A stretch of DNA of 64,000 bases from Desulfamplus sp964425195 (GCA_964425195.1 CAYRLG010000022.1:1-64000); one strand, 5' to 3'. Positions 17,440 to 26,515 are shown, numbered from the stretch's first letter. A program made the numbers and translations. Notes: generated from the letters alone by a model not told the origin.

Positions 17440-18660
17440 TTATCTAAAAAGAGTTTCTACTATTACATCATGTATCTTTGGACGAAATTCTCTGATTTTC
17501 TGATTATTTCTGGTTGGATGCACCCTGTTAGACAAAAGAATAACTATAATCGATTTAGCTGGATCGAGCCAAAATGATGTGCCTGTAAAGCCAAGATGAC
17601 CTATACTTTCTGATGAAAAGTATCTGCCAGAAGAAGAGCCTAATAATGAAGGAGTGTCAAATCCTGCAACCATATCAAATCTATTATATATATTACAACT
17701 ATCACTCTGCCCTTTAATGCCATGCCTCTTCTCTAAAAAAGCTCTCAAAATATCTCTATTTATAAGATTGCTCTCTTCCCCATGTATGAGCTTCATCATC
17801 TCAATAAGAACTCTCCAGACGCCTAAGGCTGTCCCAAAAAGACCAGCATGCCCCTCAACTCCTCCAACAGCCCAAGCATTATCATCATGTACCTCTGCTC
17901 GAAGCATCTTGTTTCTCCATGAACAGATTTCAGTTGGAACAAACATTACCTCTTTCTTAGAGTCTATCAAATATGTTTTGTTTTGGCTCAACTGTTTTTG
18001 CTCGGAGAAATTTTTACCTTCTATCTGCTTATCTATATCAGTTGGCATAAAGAACAGCTCTGTAACGCCAATTGGTTTATATAGTTCTTCATAGGCAAAC
18101 CCATCAAGCCTATATCCTGATATCTTTTCAATAATCCATGCAAGAAGTATATAACCAAGATCGCTGTAAATCTGCTTCTTTCCGGGCTTTTCCACTAAAG
18201 GGTCCATTAAAACAAGTTGCCTCATAAAATCTCGCCGCTCTTTTTCTGGCTTAAAAATAACCTGTTTATAAAAGGGTCTATAGGCTGCAAGTCCGGATGT
18301 ATGCCTTAATAGCTGATCTATAGTTATATCTGCCTTATCTTTAATAGTAGTTATTTTATCAACCCAAAACGTCCCTATTTGAGGCTGAAATATCTCAGTA
18401 AATGTTTGACTAAGTGTATTGTTAATAGCAATTGCCCTCTTTTCAACCAGCTTCATTAAACAAAGTGATGTGGCAAGAGGTTTGGTAAGAGATGCGAGAT
18501 CAAAAATAGAATTTCTCTGCATCAACTGTCCTGATTCAATATCTGAAAGTCCAAAAGCTTGATGCAACAAAATATTTTCTTTATGGGAAACGAGCAGAAC
18601 TGCACCAGGAAAAACTTTACTATTAACAGCACTTTGCATTGTCCGAATAACTTCATTCAT
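17440..18660 (-). CDS. Serine hydrolase of the beta-lactamase / PBP-4* family
   Basis: Member of the class C beta-lactamase-like serine hydrolases, which include esterases and D-amino-acid peptidases as well as beta-lactamases. The catalytic Ser-x-x-Lys is S57-L-T-K60, a YSDLG segment near 164-168 supplies the tyrosine motif, and HLGFTGTS near 352 stands for the third motif. There is no signal peptide, so it is probably cytoplasmic, which argues against a role as a periplasmic antibiotic-resistance enzyme. It is followed by ldcA, which suggests work on cell-wall peptides, but the substrate cannot be told. Confidence 0.85.
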   Translation of the reverse strand: MNEVIRTMQSAVNSKVFPGAVLLVSHKENILLHQAFGLSDIESGQLMQRNSIFDLASLTKPLATSLCLMKLVEKRAIAINNTLSQTFTEIFQPQIGTFWVDKITTIKDKADITIDQLLRHTSGLAAYRPFYKQVIFKPEKERRDFMRQLVLMDPLVEKPGKKQIYSDLGYILLAWIIEKISGYRLDGFAYEELYKPIGVTELFFMPTDIDKQIEGKNFSEQKQLSQNKTYLIDSKKEVMFVPTEICSWRNKMLRAEVHDDNAWAVGGVEGHAGLFGTALGVWRVLIEMMKLIHGEESNLINRDILRAFLEKRHGIKGQSDSCNIYNRFDMVAGFDTPSLLGSSSGRYFSSESIGHLGFTGTSFWLDPAKSIIVILLSNRVHPTRNNQKIREFRPKIHDVIVETLFR

Positions 18661-18718
18661 ACCGTTTTTTTATCTACACCATAGGCTTTTAGAATTTTAA
18701 AAAAAATATATATCGTTT

Positions 18719-19639
18719 TCAAAAAGATATCTCGACAGTTGAAGCAAAACGCAATGATAGATTGGTCCTGCCGTGACCTGAATCAAATCCTAAAATTATT
18801 GGCTGTGCAGGATTATCAAATATCTCCAGTATAATCTCATCAATAACTGATGTAGCCGGAGAAATAGAGCCAACAATAACACCTTTAACCTTTTTCAACA
18901 TACCTGTAAGTTTCATCTGTGTGAGCATTCTATCTATCTTGTAAGGGGGTTCTCCAACATCTTCAAGAAATAGAATAGAGTCATCAAAATTTGGCTGAAA
19001 TCTTGTTCCTATAAGATGGCACAAAGTTGTAAGATTGCCTCCAGTCAGTCTGCCTGAAGCATAACCTTTTCTTAATGTTCTATATTTACTACAAAAGTTC
19101 TGATTTGACGAGTTAAAATCTTTAGAAAAAGGGTTATTAAGATCAGCGTAACAAGAAGATGTTAACTGATCATAAAGGGATTTTAGTGTGGATTCATTAG
19201 TATCTGCAAGTGATGTAACCACAGGACCATGGACAACCTGTAGATTGCTGATTTCATAAATAGCTATAAGCAAGGCTGTAATATCACTAAAACCAACAAA
19301 CAGTTTAGGGTTGGCTGCTATGAGATCATAGTCAATATAATCAAGAGTTCTTAATGATCCAAAACCTCCTCTTGCACATATAATCCCTTTAATATCTCTA
19401 TTTTCAAAAAGTGAGTTAATCACATTTGACCTGACCCTATCATCACCTGCCATATATCTTTTTTGTTGATATATGGCATCTGGAATATGAATGTTAAAAC
19501 CCATTGATTTGAGCACATCTACCCCGATATTGAAACGGCTAACATCAAATGCTCCTGATGGAGCACAAATCCCAATTGTATCGCCCTGCTTAAGAGGTGG
19601 AGGTGTCTTAAAGTTATTTATAACTAAAGCAGATTCCAT
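18719..19639 (-). CDS. ldcA: Murein LD-carboxypeptidase (S66 family)
   Basis: Cytoplasmic serine peptidase that removes the terminal D-Ala from recycled murein tetrapeptides. The catalytic serine is S118 in VGFSDITALL, and ICARGGFGSLR (about 87-97) and LEDVGEPPYKIDRMLTQM are diagnostic of the family. A polar Asn/Ser-rich segment at about 167-188 enlarges a loop. The 306-aa length is normal. It shares strand and context with the preceding beta-lactamase-family gene. Confidence 0.93.
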   Translation of the reverse strand: MESALVINNFKTPPPLKQGDTIGICAPSGAFDVSRFNIGVDVLKSMGFNIHIPDAIYQQKRYMAGDDRVRSNVINSLFENRDIKGIICARGGFGSLRTLDYIDYDLIAANPKLFVGFSDITALLIAIYEISNLQVVHGPVVTSLADTNESTLKSLYDQLTSSCYADLNNPFSKDFNSSNQNFCSKYRTLRKGYASGRLTGGNLTTLCHLIGTRFQPNFDDSILFLEDVGEPPYKIDRMLTQMKLTGMLKKVKGVIVGSISPATSVIDEIILEIFDNPAQPIILGFDSGHGRTNLSLRFASTVEISF

Positions 19640-19728
19640 AAATTGTTTAACCTTATTTATATATTCAAAAATAGAGATTCATGGCTGTATATCTATACAA
19701 TTTAATTTTTATAAAACTTCCTAAAATG

Positions 19729-19770
19729 TTCATTATTGTACTTGCAAAGTTCATTATTGTACTTGCAAAG
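19729..19770. repeat. Tandem 21-bp direct repeat, two exact copies
   Basis: The 21-base unit that begins TTCATTATTG and ends CTTGCAAAG occurs at 19729-19749 and again, identical and adjacent, at 19750-19770. It lies between ldcA and tRNA-Pro. No protein is encoded there. Slippage or recombination is the simplest origin. Confidence 0.9.
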
Positions 19771-19860
19771 AGGTTTATTTTGCTTACAGTATGACTAAAT
19801 TATATTTTAAAAGTGTAATTTCAGGCTCTCTAAAAATTGATGTTCTCTAAAGAATGTAGC

Positions 19861-19890
19861 TTGACAGATAAGGAGACAGTTTGGTATATG
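19861..19890 (+). promoter_or_regulatory. Promoter of tRNA-Pro
   Basis: A perfect -35 TTGACA (19861-19866), an 18-base spacer and TATATG (19885-19890) precede the tRNA by 18 bases. Confidence 0.65.
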
Positions 19891-19908
19891 GGCAAAACTA
19901 ATTGAAAA

Positions 19909-19985
<77 letters not shown>

Positions 19986-19993
19986 TAAAAATC

Positions 19994-20036
19994 AAGGGCT
20001 TACATCGATTTAACTAAAAAGGTGTAAGCCCTTTGT
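19994..20036 (+). terminator. Terminator of tRNA-Pro
   Basis: AAGGGCTTACA (19994-20004) and TGTAAGCCCTT (20023-20033) form an 11-bp stem, followed by a short T-rich stretch. It starts 8 bases after the tRNA. It may also stop transcripts from asd on the other strand. Confidence 0.8.
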
Positions 20037-20070
20037 TACTTATAAGGTAGTTTACTATTATAACTCACAA

Positions 20071-21186
20071 TTAACTTAAATGTTCAAGCACTATTCTTAA
20101 AATTCTACGAATTGGCTCAGCCGCTCCCCAAAGAAGCTGATCTCCTACTGAAAACGCGGTAAGATATTGAGGTCCTAAGGTCATTTTTCTTATCCTACCT
20201 ATAGGCACTATCAATGTTCCAGTTACTGCCGCAGGTGTAAGATTTTTTATTGAATCATCTTTTGTGTTGGGAATTATTTTTACCCAATCGTTATTTGCCA
20301 AAATAATCCCATTTATCTCGTCTAATGGAATATCTTTTTTAAGTTTGATTGTAAATGCCTGACTGTGACATCTCATAGCGCCAATACGCACGCACTGTCC
20401 ATCAATTGGAACAGGATTATTCTGTCTTCCTAAAATTTTATTTGTCTCTGCAAAACCTTTCCACTCTTCTCGAGTCTGCCCATTCTCCATTGCCTTGTCG
20501 ATCCAAGGTATAAGATTGGCAGCAAGAGGAACAGACCAGTTATCTACAGGTAAGGCATCTGAATGGATAGTTCGAGTAACGTTTTTATCAAGCTCAAGTA
20601 TGGCAGAGTCGCTGTTTCCAAGGTATGCTTTGGCACGATCTCCTATTACCTTCATCTGATTAACAAGTTCTCTCATATTTTTGGCTCCAGCACCTGAAGC
20701 TGCCTGATAGGTCATAGAAGTTAGCCATTCAACAAGATCATTTTCAAACAGCCCACCAAGAGCCATAAGCATCAAAGATACAGTGCAGTTGCCTCCAATA
20801 AAATCTTTAACTCCAGAATCAAGCCCGTCATCAATCACTTTACGATTCACAGGATCAAGCACAATAATACTATCTTTTTCCATCCTTAGAGTTGAAGCAG
20901 CATCAATCCAATATCCTGACCACCCCTTTTTTCTAAGCTCCCCATAAACTGATTGAGTGTAAGAGCCACCCTGACAGGTCACAATAATGTCCATTTTTGA
21001 GAGAAGATCGAGATCATTAGCGTCCATAAGCAAAGGAATATCAACACCGATATCTGGTCCTTTCTCGCCAGCTTGAGAGGTTGAGAAGAACAGTGGCTCA
21101 AAGCCACTAAAATCTCTTTCTGCCACCATCCTCTCCATAAGAACAGACCCAACCATTCCACGCCAGCCGACAAACCCTACTCTCAT
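20071..21186 (-). CDS. asd: Aspartate-semialdehyde dehydrogenase
   Basis: Reduces aspartyl phosphate to aspartate semialdehyde on the way to lysine/diaminopimelate, threonine and methionine. The protein starts with the NADP-binding pattern VGFVGWRGMVGS and has the active-site cysteine in GGNCTVSLML (C134 with this start). The proteobacterial signature QAASGAGAKNMREL follows. The 371-aa length matches the gammaproteobacterial-type enzymes rather than the shorter 340-aa form. ATG at 21186 was chosen over the GTG just before it because its spacing from GGAGG is 8 bases. Confidence 0.96.
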   Translation of the reverse strand: MRVGFVGWRGMVGSVLMERMVAERDFSGFEPLFFSTSQAGEKGPDIGVDIPLLMDANDLDLLSKMDIIVTCQGGSYTQSVYGELRKKGWSGYWIDAASTLRMEKDSIIVLDPVNRKVIDDGLDSGVKDFIGGNCTVSLMLMALGGLFENDLVEWLTSMTYQAASGAGAKNMRELVNQMKVIGDRAKAYLGNSDSAILELDKNVTRTIHSDALPVDNWSVPLAANLIPWIDKAMENGQTREEWKGFAETNKILGRQNNPVPIDGQCVRIGAMRCHSQAFTIKLKKDIPLDEINGIILANNDWVKIIPNTKDDSIKNLTPAAVTGTLIVPIGRIRKMTLGPQYLTAFSVGDQLLWGAAEPIRRILRIVLEHLS

Positions 21187-21258
21187 CACAATTTCCTCCT
21201 TGCGTTTTTATGATAATTAATATTTGTATTTTATCTTTCTCCAGAAGAGGACGCTCTT

Positions 21259-22479
21259 TTATGATAGATCAGCAGAGCACTCTTTAAAAATATGCCCCAT
21301 TTTCAACTGTTTACATCTTAAATAACCTTTATTGTAATTATTTGGCTGAACTTCAATAGGAACTTGCTCTACAATGCTTAAACCATAACCTTCAAGACCA
21401 ATCATTTTTGTGGGATTATTAGTCATAAGACGCATCTTTTTAATGCCGAGATCAGCTAAAATCTGTGCTCCGATACCATAATCTCTCATATCTGCCTTAA
21501 AACCAAGCTGAAGATTAGCCTCTACAGTATCACAGCCCTGTTTTTGAAGTTCGTATGCTTTAAGTTTATTTACAAGACCAATACCACGCCCTTCTTGCCT
21601 CAGATATAAAATAACGCCGCTGCCTTCATCATCAATCATTCTCATCGCTTTATGAAGCTGGGCTGCACAATCACAACGCATTGAGCCAAAAATATCACCC
21701 GTCATACACTCAGAATGAACCCTTACTAAAATGGGTTTTTCTGGGTCTATATCACCTTTGACCATAGCAATATGGGTCAATTTATCCAAATCGTTTTCAT
21801 AAGCAATAATTTTGAACTCTCCTCCAAATTCAGTCGGAATAGTACTTTGGGCAGCTTTTCTGACAAAAGATTCAGTTCTAAGTCTATATGCAACTAAATC
21901 AGCTATTGTACAGATTCCTATATTGTGAAGCTCGCTGAATTTTTCCAGAGAAGGCATTCTTGCCATTGTGCCATCTTCGTCCATAATTTCGCAGATAACT
22001 CCGGCAGGTCTGCATCCTGCAAGTTTGGCAAGATCAACAGAACCTTCTGTCTGACCAATTCTGACCATAACCCCGCCGTCTTTTGCTCTTAATGGGAAGA
22101 TATGACCAGGTCTTGCAAGATCATCTGCTGTAGTGTTATCAGCAACTGCTACTTGAATTGTTGTTGCTCTATCAGCCGCTGATATTCCTGTGGTAACACC
22201 TTTTTTTGCCTCAATGGAAACTGTAAACCCAGTTCCAAACTGAGATGTATTATCCTTAACCATTAAGGGGAGACCAAGTTTATCAGCCATTTCAGCCGTC
22301 ATTGATAGACATATAAGCCCTCTTCCATATTTTGCCATAAAATTAATAGCTTCTGGTGTTACAGCCTCTGCTGCCATAGTAAGATCTCCTTCGTTTTCAC
22401 GATCTTCATCATCCACCAAAATAACCATTTTGCCAGCTCTTATATCCTCAATAGCCTGTTCAATTGTAATGTGCGGCAT
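21259..22479 (-). CDS. ribBA: Bifunctional DHBP synthase / GTP cyclohydrolase II
   Basis: Supplies both branches of riboflavin synthesis. Residues 1-200 form 3,4-dihydroxy-2-butanone-4-phosphate synthase (VDDEDRENEGD at 22-32). Residues about 205-400 form GTP cyclohydrolase II with zinc ligands C258, C269 and C271. The 406-aa length is standard for the fused enzyme. It is separated from ribE and ribD by a restriction-modification module, and ribH and nusB, which usually follow, are not present downstream. The SD-like AAGGAG lies 15 bases before the ATG, unusually far. Confidence 0.97.
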   Translation of the reverse strand: MPHITIEQAIEDIRAGKMVILVDDEDRENEGDLTMAAEAVTPEAINFMAKYGRGLICLSMTAEMADKLGLPLMVKDNTSQFGTGFTVSIEAKKGVTTGISAADRATTIQVAVADNTTADDLARPGHIFPLRAKDGGVMVRIGQTEGSVDLAKLAGCRPAGVICEIMDEDGTMARMPSLEKFSELHNIGICTIADLVAYRLRTESFVRKAAQSTIPTEFGGEFKIIAYENDLDKLTHIAMVKGDIDPEKPILVRVHSECMTGDIFGSMRCDCAAQLHKAMRMIDDEGSGVILYLRQEGRGIGLVNKLKAYELQKQGCDTVEANLQLGFKADMRDYGIGAQILADLGIKKMRLMTNNPTKMIGLEGYGLSIVEQVPIEVQPNNYNKGYLRCKQLKMGHIFKECSADLS

Positions 22480-22501
22480 TTTTTTATCTTTTAACTCCTT
22501 A
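22477..22501 (-). repeat. ribBA start region, copy 2 of a duplicated 25-base leader
   Basis: This 25-base segment, read on the minus strand and ending in the ribBA ATG, matches the segment ending in the methyltransferase ATG (24497-24521) at 22 of 25 positions. Both have a purine-rich GGNG element, then TTAAAANATAAAAAAATG. Confidence 0.7.
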
Positions 22502-22570
22502 GATTTTTAACTTCATAAACTTTTATAAATTAGTCTTTTTTTGACCAAAGTTGTTGATGAACATCAATAA

Positions 22571-23065
22571 TTAAAAAATATTATATTCATGAGATTTTTG
22601 CAGTATCAACTCTCTATTTTTACAGTTTTCAAGAAAATAGAAATTGTTTTTTAAAGGCTCAAGTATTCCAAATCCTTTACTCTTTGTTCCCCAAACCTCT
22701 ATGAGAATAGTTGGTATGAAATACATATCAAAAGCACTATTATCTAATGGTTTTAAACCTATGACAACATCAGAAGTTGTTGGGGATTGTATGTAAGTTT
22801 TTACATCAGATTTATATTCTCTATCAACCCCGCCTCTTGTACCACCAGTAAAACTTACACTTGTTCTTGCTGTTTTTACTTGTGCCCTGATTATATCTTC
22901 ACCACCTATTTCAAGTTTTCTAACAATTATTATGTCGTAAGGTGATAAAGGCAAATTCACAAGAGAAACATTCTGATATTTTTTCATTAAAAGACCAACA
23001 ACAATATGCTCGTTTGCAAATCCTTCTATTGACGCTTGCCTTCCCCTCTCTTCTGTATTTGGCAT
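22571..23065 (-). CDS. Probable restriction endonuclease of a type II R-M module
   Basis: I do not recognise a named family for this 164-aa protein. It starts 3 bases after a DNA methyltransferase gene, so it is most likely its cognate endonuclease. A PD-(D/E)xK-like core can be proposed: S-P-Y-D44 at 41-44, then a strand with A-Q-V-K64 about 18 residues later, giving a D...QxK variant, with E14 or E19 in the preceding helix. A helix-rich N-terminus (ERGRQASIEGFANEHIVVG) and a hydrophobic C-terminal beta region follow. The fold assignment is inference. It lies inside the riboflavin operon, between ribE and ribBA. Confidence 0.6.
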   Translation of the reverse strand: MPNTEERGRQASIEGFANEHIVVGLLMKKYQNVSLVNLPLSPYDIIIVRKLEIGGEDIIRAQVKTARTSVSFTGGTRGGVDREYKSDVKTYIQSPTTSDVVIGLKPLDNSAFDMYFIPTILIEVWGTKSKGFGILEPLKNNFYFLENCKNRELILQKSHEYNIF

Positions 23066-23068
23066 ACT

Positions 23069-24499
23069 TTATTTCCTTAAAACTATTATCCAATCAGTAT
23101 CTATTCTTTCTTGACGAGGAACTTTTATAAAATGTTTTATAATCTCTGATGCAAAATAATTTTCAATTTTAAAACCAATATTTTGGGCTAACTCCATTAT
23201 ATATTTCCAATTCTCAAACAGCTCTCCTCTAATTCTGTTATTACCAACAACTATAACATATCTTCCGTCTTTTTTGAGAGCATTATAAACAGCGATTAGA
23301 TTCAATCTCATATCATCTAAATATTTAAAAGCTATATACGATCTTCTTGGGTCTTTTGCGAAAATGTTAGAGAGTATTATGTCTGCCTCTTTTACTCCAA
23401 TATTATGCAATACTTTATAATCATTTGATGAAACGCTCTCTGTTCCAATATGTTTTTTCTTTAAAGGGGTCAATGAGCCGTTGGTTAATCCCAACCAATA
23501 GCTTTCTAATTGATGAGTCCTTGGATAGTCAACCGCATTTGCATAAGGTGGTGAAGTTACTGCTAAATCAAAATAGTATTGATAATCAATGTTTCTTGCA
23601 TCCATTGCCTCAGGAAAATTAACTGTTATGTTTACAGGGTAGTTTTGAGAGAATTCTATTATTTTTGGAATATTTATAAGTATGGCTTCAACAAATTTTT
23701 TGAGGGCATCAGCGGGATAAACCATTTTATTTAGCTTTTTTCGTATTACTGTCCTTGTGCAATTATCATCTGCGTTAGAGATGCCTCGAATTATTGAAGA
23801 AAAACAGACTTTAAAAAAGTTCTTTGTATTTTCAGATATATCGAGATTGCCTATTATTTTCCTTAAATATGCAAGCTCAAAAATAATCTCTTTATTAAAC
23901 CAATTATCTATATATGGAAACGTTGGTATCTCTTTTTGATTAATGTATGATGAGCTATAGTTCAATATAAGTTTTAAAAGAGCTTTTTGAGCAAAATGCA
24001 ATTCGTTTGTATCTAAAGGAGTTGTTTTAACTTTAGATATGAAACGAGAAAAAGGATCAACATCAATACCAACAGAATGCCTATTTTCCAAAAGTGCTTC
24101 TATGTTTGTTGTCCCGCTTCCAGAGAATGGATCAAGAACTTTATCGCCTTCTTTTGAATAACGTTTAATCAGCCAACGGGGTAGTTCGGGAAAAAACTTG
24201 GCAGGATATTTGTGTAAGCCGTGGGTAAGAATGCTTTGATCATAGCTTATAAATAAAAATCTATCTCCATCTTTAATTGGCAGGTCAGGCGGAATCTCTC
24301 CATCAATTCTGATAATTTTCTCGCCAAACTCATTTACTATCTCTTTAACATTATTTGGCTTTTCATTGCTAAACAGAGCAAGTTGTTGAACCTTAGTATT
24401 ATTAGATGAAAGGTTGCGTCTGCCATTTTTTTTACTAACTTTTGTTCGTATCTCATCTAAAGAAATTGGATAATAAATTGGCTTTAATGCTGTCTGCAT
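23069..24499 (-). CDS. Site-specific DNA methyltransferase (N4-cytosine / N6-adenine type)
   Basis: S-adenosylmethionine-dependent amino-methyltransferase. The SAM-binding motif I is DPFSGSGTT at residues 123-131 and the catalytic motif IV is T315-S-P-P-Y319; TSPPY is most common in N4-cytosine enzymes. About 180 residues separate the two motifs and probably contain the target-recognition region. The conserved block THGLHKYPAKFFPELP (92-107) before motif I is shared by a subgroup of such enzymes. It is followed at once by a likely endonuclease gene. Its ATG region copies that of ribBA (22 of 25 bases). Recognition sequence unknown. Confidence 0.88.
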   Translation of the reverse strand: MQTALKPIYYPISLDEIRTKVSKKNGRRNLSSNNTKVQQLALFSNEKPNNVKEIVNEFGEKIIRIDGEIPPDLPIKDGDRFLFISYDQSILTHGLHKYPAKFFPELPRWLIKRYSKEGDKVLDPFSGSGTTNIEALLENRHSVGIDVDPFSRFISKVKTTPLDTNELHFAQKALLKLILNYSSSYINQKEIPTFPYIDNWFNKEIIFELAYLRKIIGNLDISENTKNFFKVCFSSIIRGISNADDNCTRTVIRKKLNKMVYPADALKKFVEAILINIPKIIEFSQNYPVNITVNFPEAMDARNIDYQYYFDLAVTSPPYANAVDYPRTHQLESYWLGLTNGSLTPLKKKHIGTESVSSNDYKVLHNIGVKEADIILSNIFAKDPRRSYIAFKYLDDMRLNLIAVYNALKKDGRYVIVVGNNRIRGELFENWKYIMELAQNIGFKIENYFASEIIKHFIKVPRQERIDTDWIIVLRK

Positions 24500-24521
24500 T
24501 TTTTTATTTTTTAACCCCTTT
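24497..24521 (-). repeat. Methyltransferase start region, copy 1 of a duplicated 25-base leader
   Basis: The partner of the segment at 22477-22501; mismatches are at positions 1, 6 and 14 of the 25. It lies between the ribE stop (24527) and the methyltransferase coding region, so the inserted module seems to use a copy of the ribBA leader as its translation start. Confidence 0.7.
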
Positions 24522-24526
24522 AAATG

Positions 24527-25225
24527 CTATAAAAATCCGTTTTGAGCCAACAGTGTCATACTAATATCTTTTTTAACACCATAACCGCTCTGCTTATCAG
24601 AATAGCTATGTTTATAAAAATCGGCATTACCTAAAGCATCTAATCTCAAAAATTTTTTAACATACTTTCCAAGCATGTCAGTCTCAATATTAACCTCATC
24701 GCCAACATCTTTAAAACCAATCGTTGTAATTGTGGCAGTATGAGGAATTATACTGACCTCAAAATCATTATCAGAGCAGCGGTTGATAGTTAAACTTATA
24801 CCATCAATCGCCACAGAGCCTTTTGTAATCATATCAGAGGCAAGCTCATTTGAAACAGCAACGGCAACAATAACAGCATTACTCTTTTTCTCTTTTGATT
24901 TTATTACGCCTGTTCCGTCAATATGCCCTGACACAAGATGACCATCTAACCTGTCAGAGAGCCTTAATGCCCTTTCAAGATTTACCCTTGCACCTGATTG
25001 CAGCTTTTTAAATGTTGTCCGCGATACTGTCTCAGGCGCCATATCAACAGAAAAAGAGCGGCGTTCAAGCGTTACAGCAGTAAGGCAGGCACCATTTACA
25101 GCTATGGAATCTCCGATTTTACTCTCAGAAAGATCAAGATCAGTTTCAATCGTAAGAATTTTTCCTTCGCCTTTAGGCTGTATTCTTCTTAAAATGCCGA
25201 ATCCTTCAATAATTCCTGTGAACAT
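24527..25225 (-). CDS. ribE: Riboflavin synthase alpha subunit
   Basis: Dismutates two 6,7-dimethyl-8-ribityllumazine molecules to riboflavin. It starts with the diagnostic MFTGIIEGFG and contains two tandem lumazine-binding domains, with NGACLTAV in the first (about 44-51) and DGISLTINRC in the second. The protein is 232 aa; about 25 residues after the usual end (GKYVKKFL) form a polar tail without an assigned role. It lies 54 bases after ribD. The gene is called ribC or ribE in different species. Confidence 0.96.
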   Translation of the reverse strand: MFTGIIEGFGILRRIQPKGEGKILTIETDLDLSESKIGDSIAVNGACLTAVTLERRSFSVDMAPETVSRTTFKKLQSGARVNLERALRLSDRLDGHLVSGHIDGTGVIKSKEKKSNAVIVAVAVSNELASDMITKGSVAIDGISLTINRCSDNDFEVSIIPHTATITTIGFKDVGDEVNIETDMLGKYVKKFLRLDALGNADFYKHSYSDKQSGYGVKKDISMTLLAQNGFL

Positions 25226-25279
25226 ACTCTCTTTTCTCCGATCTATTCTGATTTATATTTATCCCAATAACTTTACCCG

Positions 25280-26515
25280 CTATTTAAGATAACCTTGAAC
25301 AAGAATATCATCGTCAAATCTTAAAATATCAACATTTTTAAGCTGCAGTGAATCTTTCATCAAAAGAGATCCTCTGCCTCTGCAAACTGGAATGCCGTCA
25401 TCACCACCCAAAATTTTAGGTGCAATGAAAAACAACACTTTATTCACAATACCGCTTGATAAAGCAGCGCCGATAACGGTTGCCCCTCCTTCTATTAAAA
25501 GGCTCATTATCTTCATCTTGCCAAGTTGCTCCAAAAGTTTTCCAAGATCAAGAAAGTTGCCTTTTTTAGGAATTTCCAACACAGTTACACCCATATTTTC
25601 TAAAATAGAACGTTTTTTAGAATTAGCATCAACAGAGGCAGCAATAATGGTATCTGCGTTTGATTTTTGAGTTAGCAGTTTTGCATCTAAATTGATAGAT
25701 AGGTTTGAATCAAGAATAACTCTTCGTGGGTCTTTGGCTTGTAAATATATAGACGAATCATTGCCTGATTGGGATTGGCTATCAGGAGATGTAATATTGA
25801 TATTATTTTGAATACGAGCCGTTAATGAGGGGTTATCTTTATGGACAGTGCCAGAACCAACAAGAATTGCATCATAAGCATGTCTAAGCTCATGGACATA
25901 CTGACGTGATTTTTCGCATGTAATCCATTTAGAATCGCCTTTTGAGGTTGCAATTCTGCCGTCAAGAGTTGATGCACACTTTAAAACCACAAAAGGTTTT
26001 TTATCGTTTTGAATATACCAGATAAAATCTTCAATCAGATTCTCAGCTTCATCTTTGCATACTCCTAAATCAACTTCTATGCCGTTATCTCGAAGGTAAT
26101 CAATTCCTCCGCCTTTAACAAAAGGATTAGGGTCTTCAATAGCTACTACAACCCGCTTTACTCCTGATTCTATGATCTTTTTTGTGCACGGAGGAGTCTT
26201 GCCATAATGGTTGCACGGCTCAAGAGTAACGTAGATATCGGCTCCTGCTGCATTTTCGCCTGCATCATTGATAGCCTCCACCTCTGCGTGTGAAAGCCCG
26301 TAAGCTCTGTGCCAACCTCTTCCAACTATCTGATTATTTTTTACAACAACTGCACCAACCATTGGATTTGGCGATGTATATCCTCTGCCATTTGATGCTA
26401 AAGTAATCGCCTCTTGCATGTAGCCAATATCGGTAGTTAATTGAGTGTAAGATGGGGGGAGGTTTTTAGAATCGAAATTGCTACTATCCATTGTGTTCAC
26501 TTGTGGGCTGCTCAT
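25280..26515 (-). CDS. ribD: Bifunctional riboflavin deaminase / reductase
   Basis: Carries out the deamination and side-chain reduction steps after GTP cyclohydrolase II. The deaminase domain (about 30-175) has HAE at 77-79 and PCNHYGKTPPC at 100-110 as zinc ligands. The reductase domain (about 176-411) begins PFVVLKCASTLDGRIAT. A polar Asn/Ser/Gln-rich insertion (about 236-258) sits in the reductase domain. The 411-aa length exceeds the usual 360-380 for this reason and because of an uncertain N-terminus: the first ATG overlaps nrdR by 32 bases, and an ATG 8 codons later would overlap by only 8. Confidence 0.95.
   Translation of the reverse strand: MSSPQVNTMDSSNFDSKNLPPSYTQLTTDIGYMQEAITLASNGRGYTSPNPMVGAVVVKNNQIVGRGWHRAYGLSHAEVEAINDAGENAAGADIYVTLEPCNHYGKTPPCTKKIIESGVKRVVVAIEDPNPFVKGGGIDYLRDNGIEVDLGVCKDEAENLIEDFIWYIQNDKKPFVVLKCASTLDGRIATSKGDSKWITCEKSRQYVHELRHAYDAILVGSGTVHKDNPSLTARIQNNINITSPDSQSQSGNDSSIYLQAKDPRRVILDSNLSINLDAKLLTQKSNADTIIAASVDANSKKRSILENMGVTVLEIPKKGNFLDLGKLLEQLGKMKIMSLLIEGGATVIGAALSSGIVNKVLFFIAPKILGGDDGIPVCRGRGSLLMKDSLQLKNVDILRFDDDILVQGYLK

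Noticed and set aside
17440..18660. Antibiotic-resistance beta-lactamase
   Set aside because: The fold and SxxK motif are right, but there is no signal peptide, and the family includes many esterases and peptidases. Neighbour ldcA favours peptide or wall metabolism.
19729..19770. CRISPR array
   Set aside because: Only two copies without spacers; adjacent identical units are a tandem repeat, not a CRISPR.
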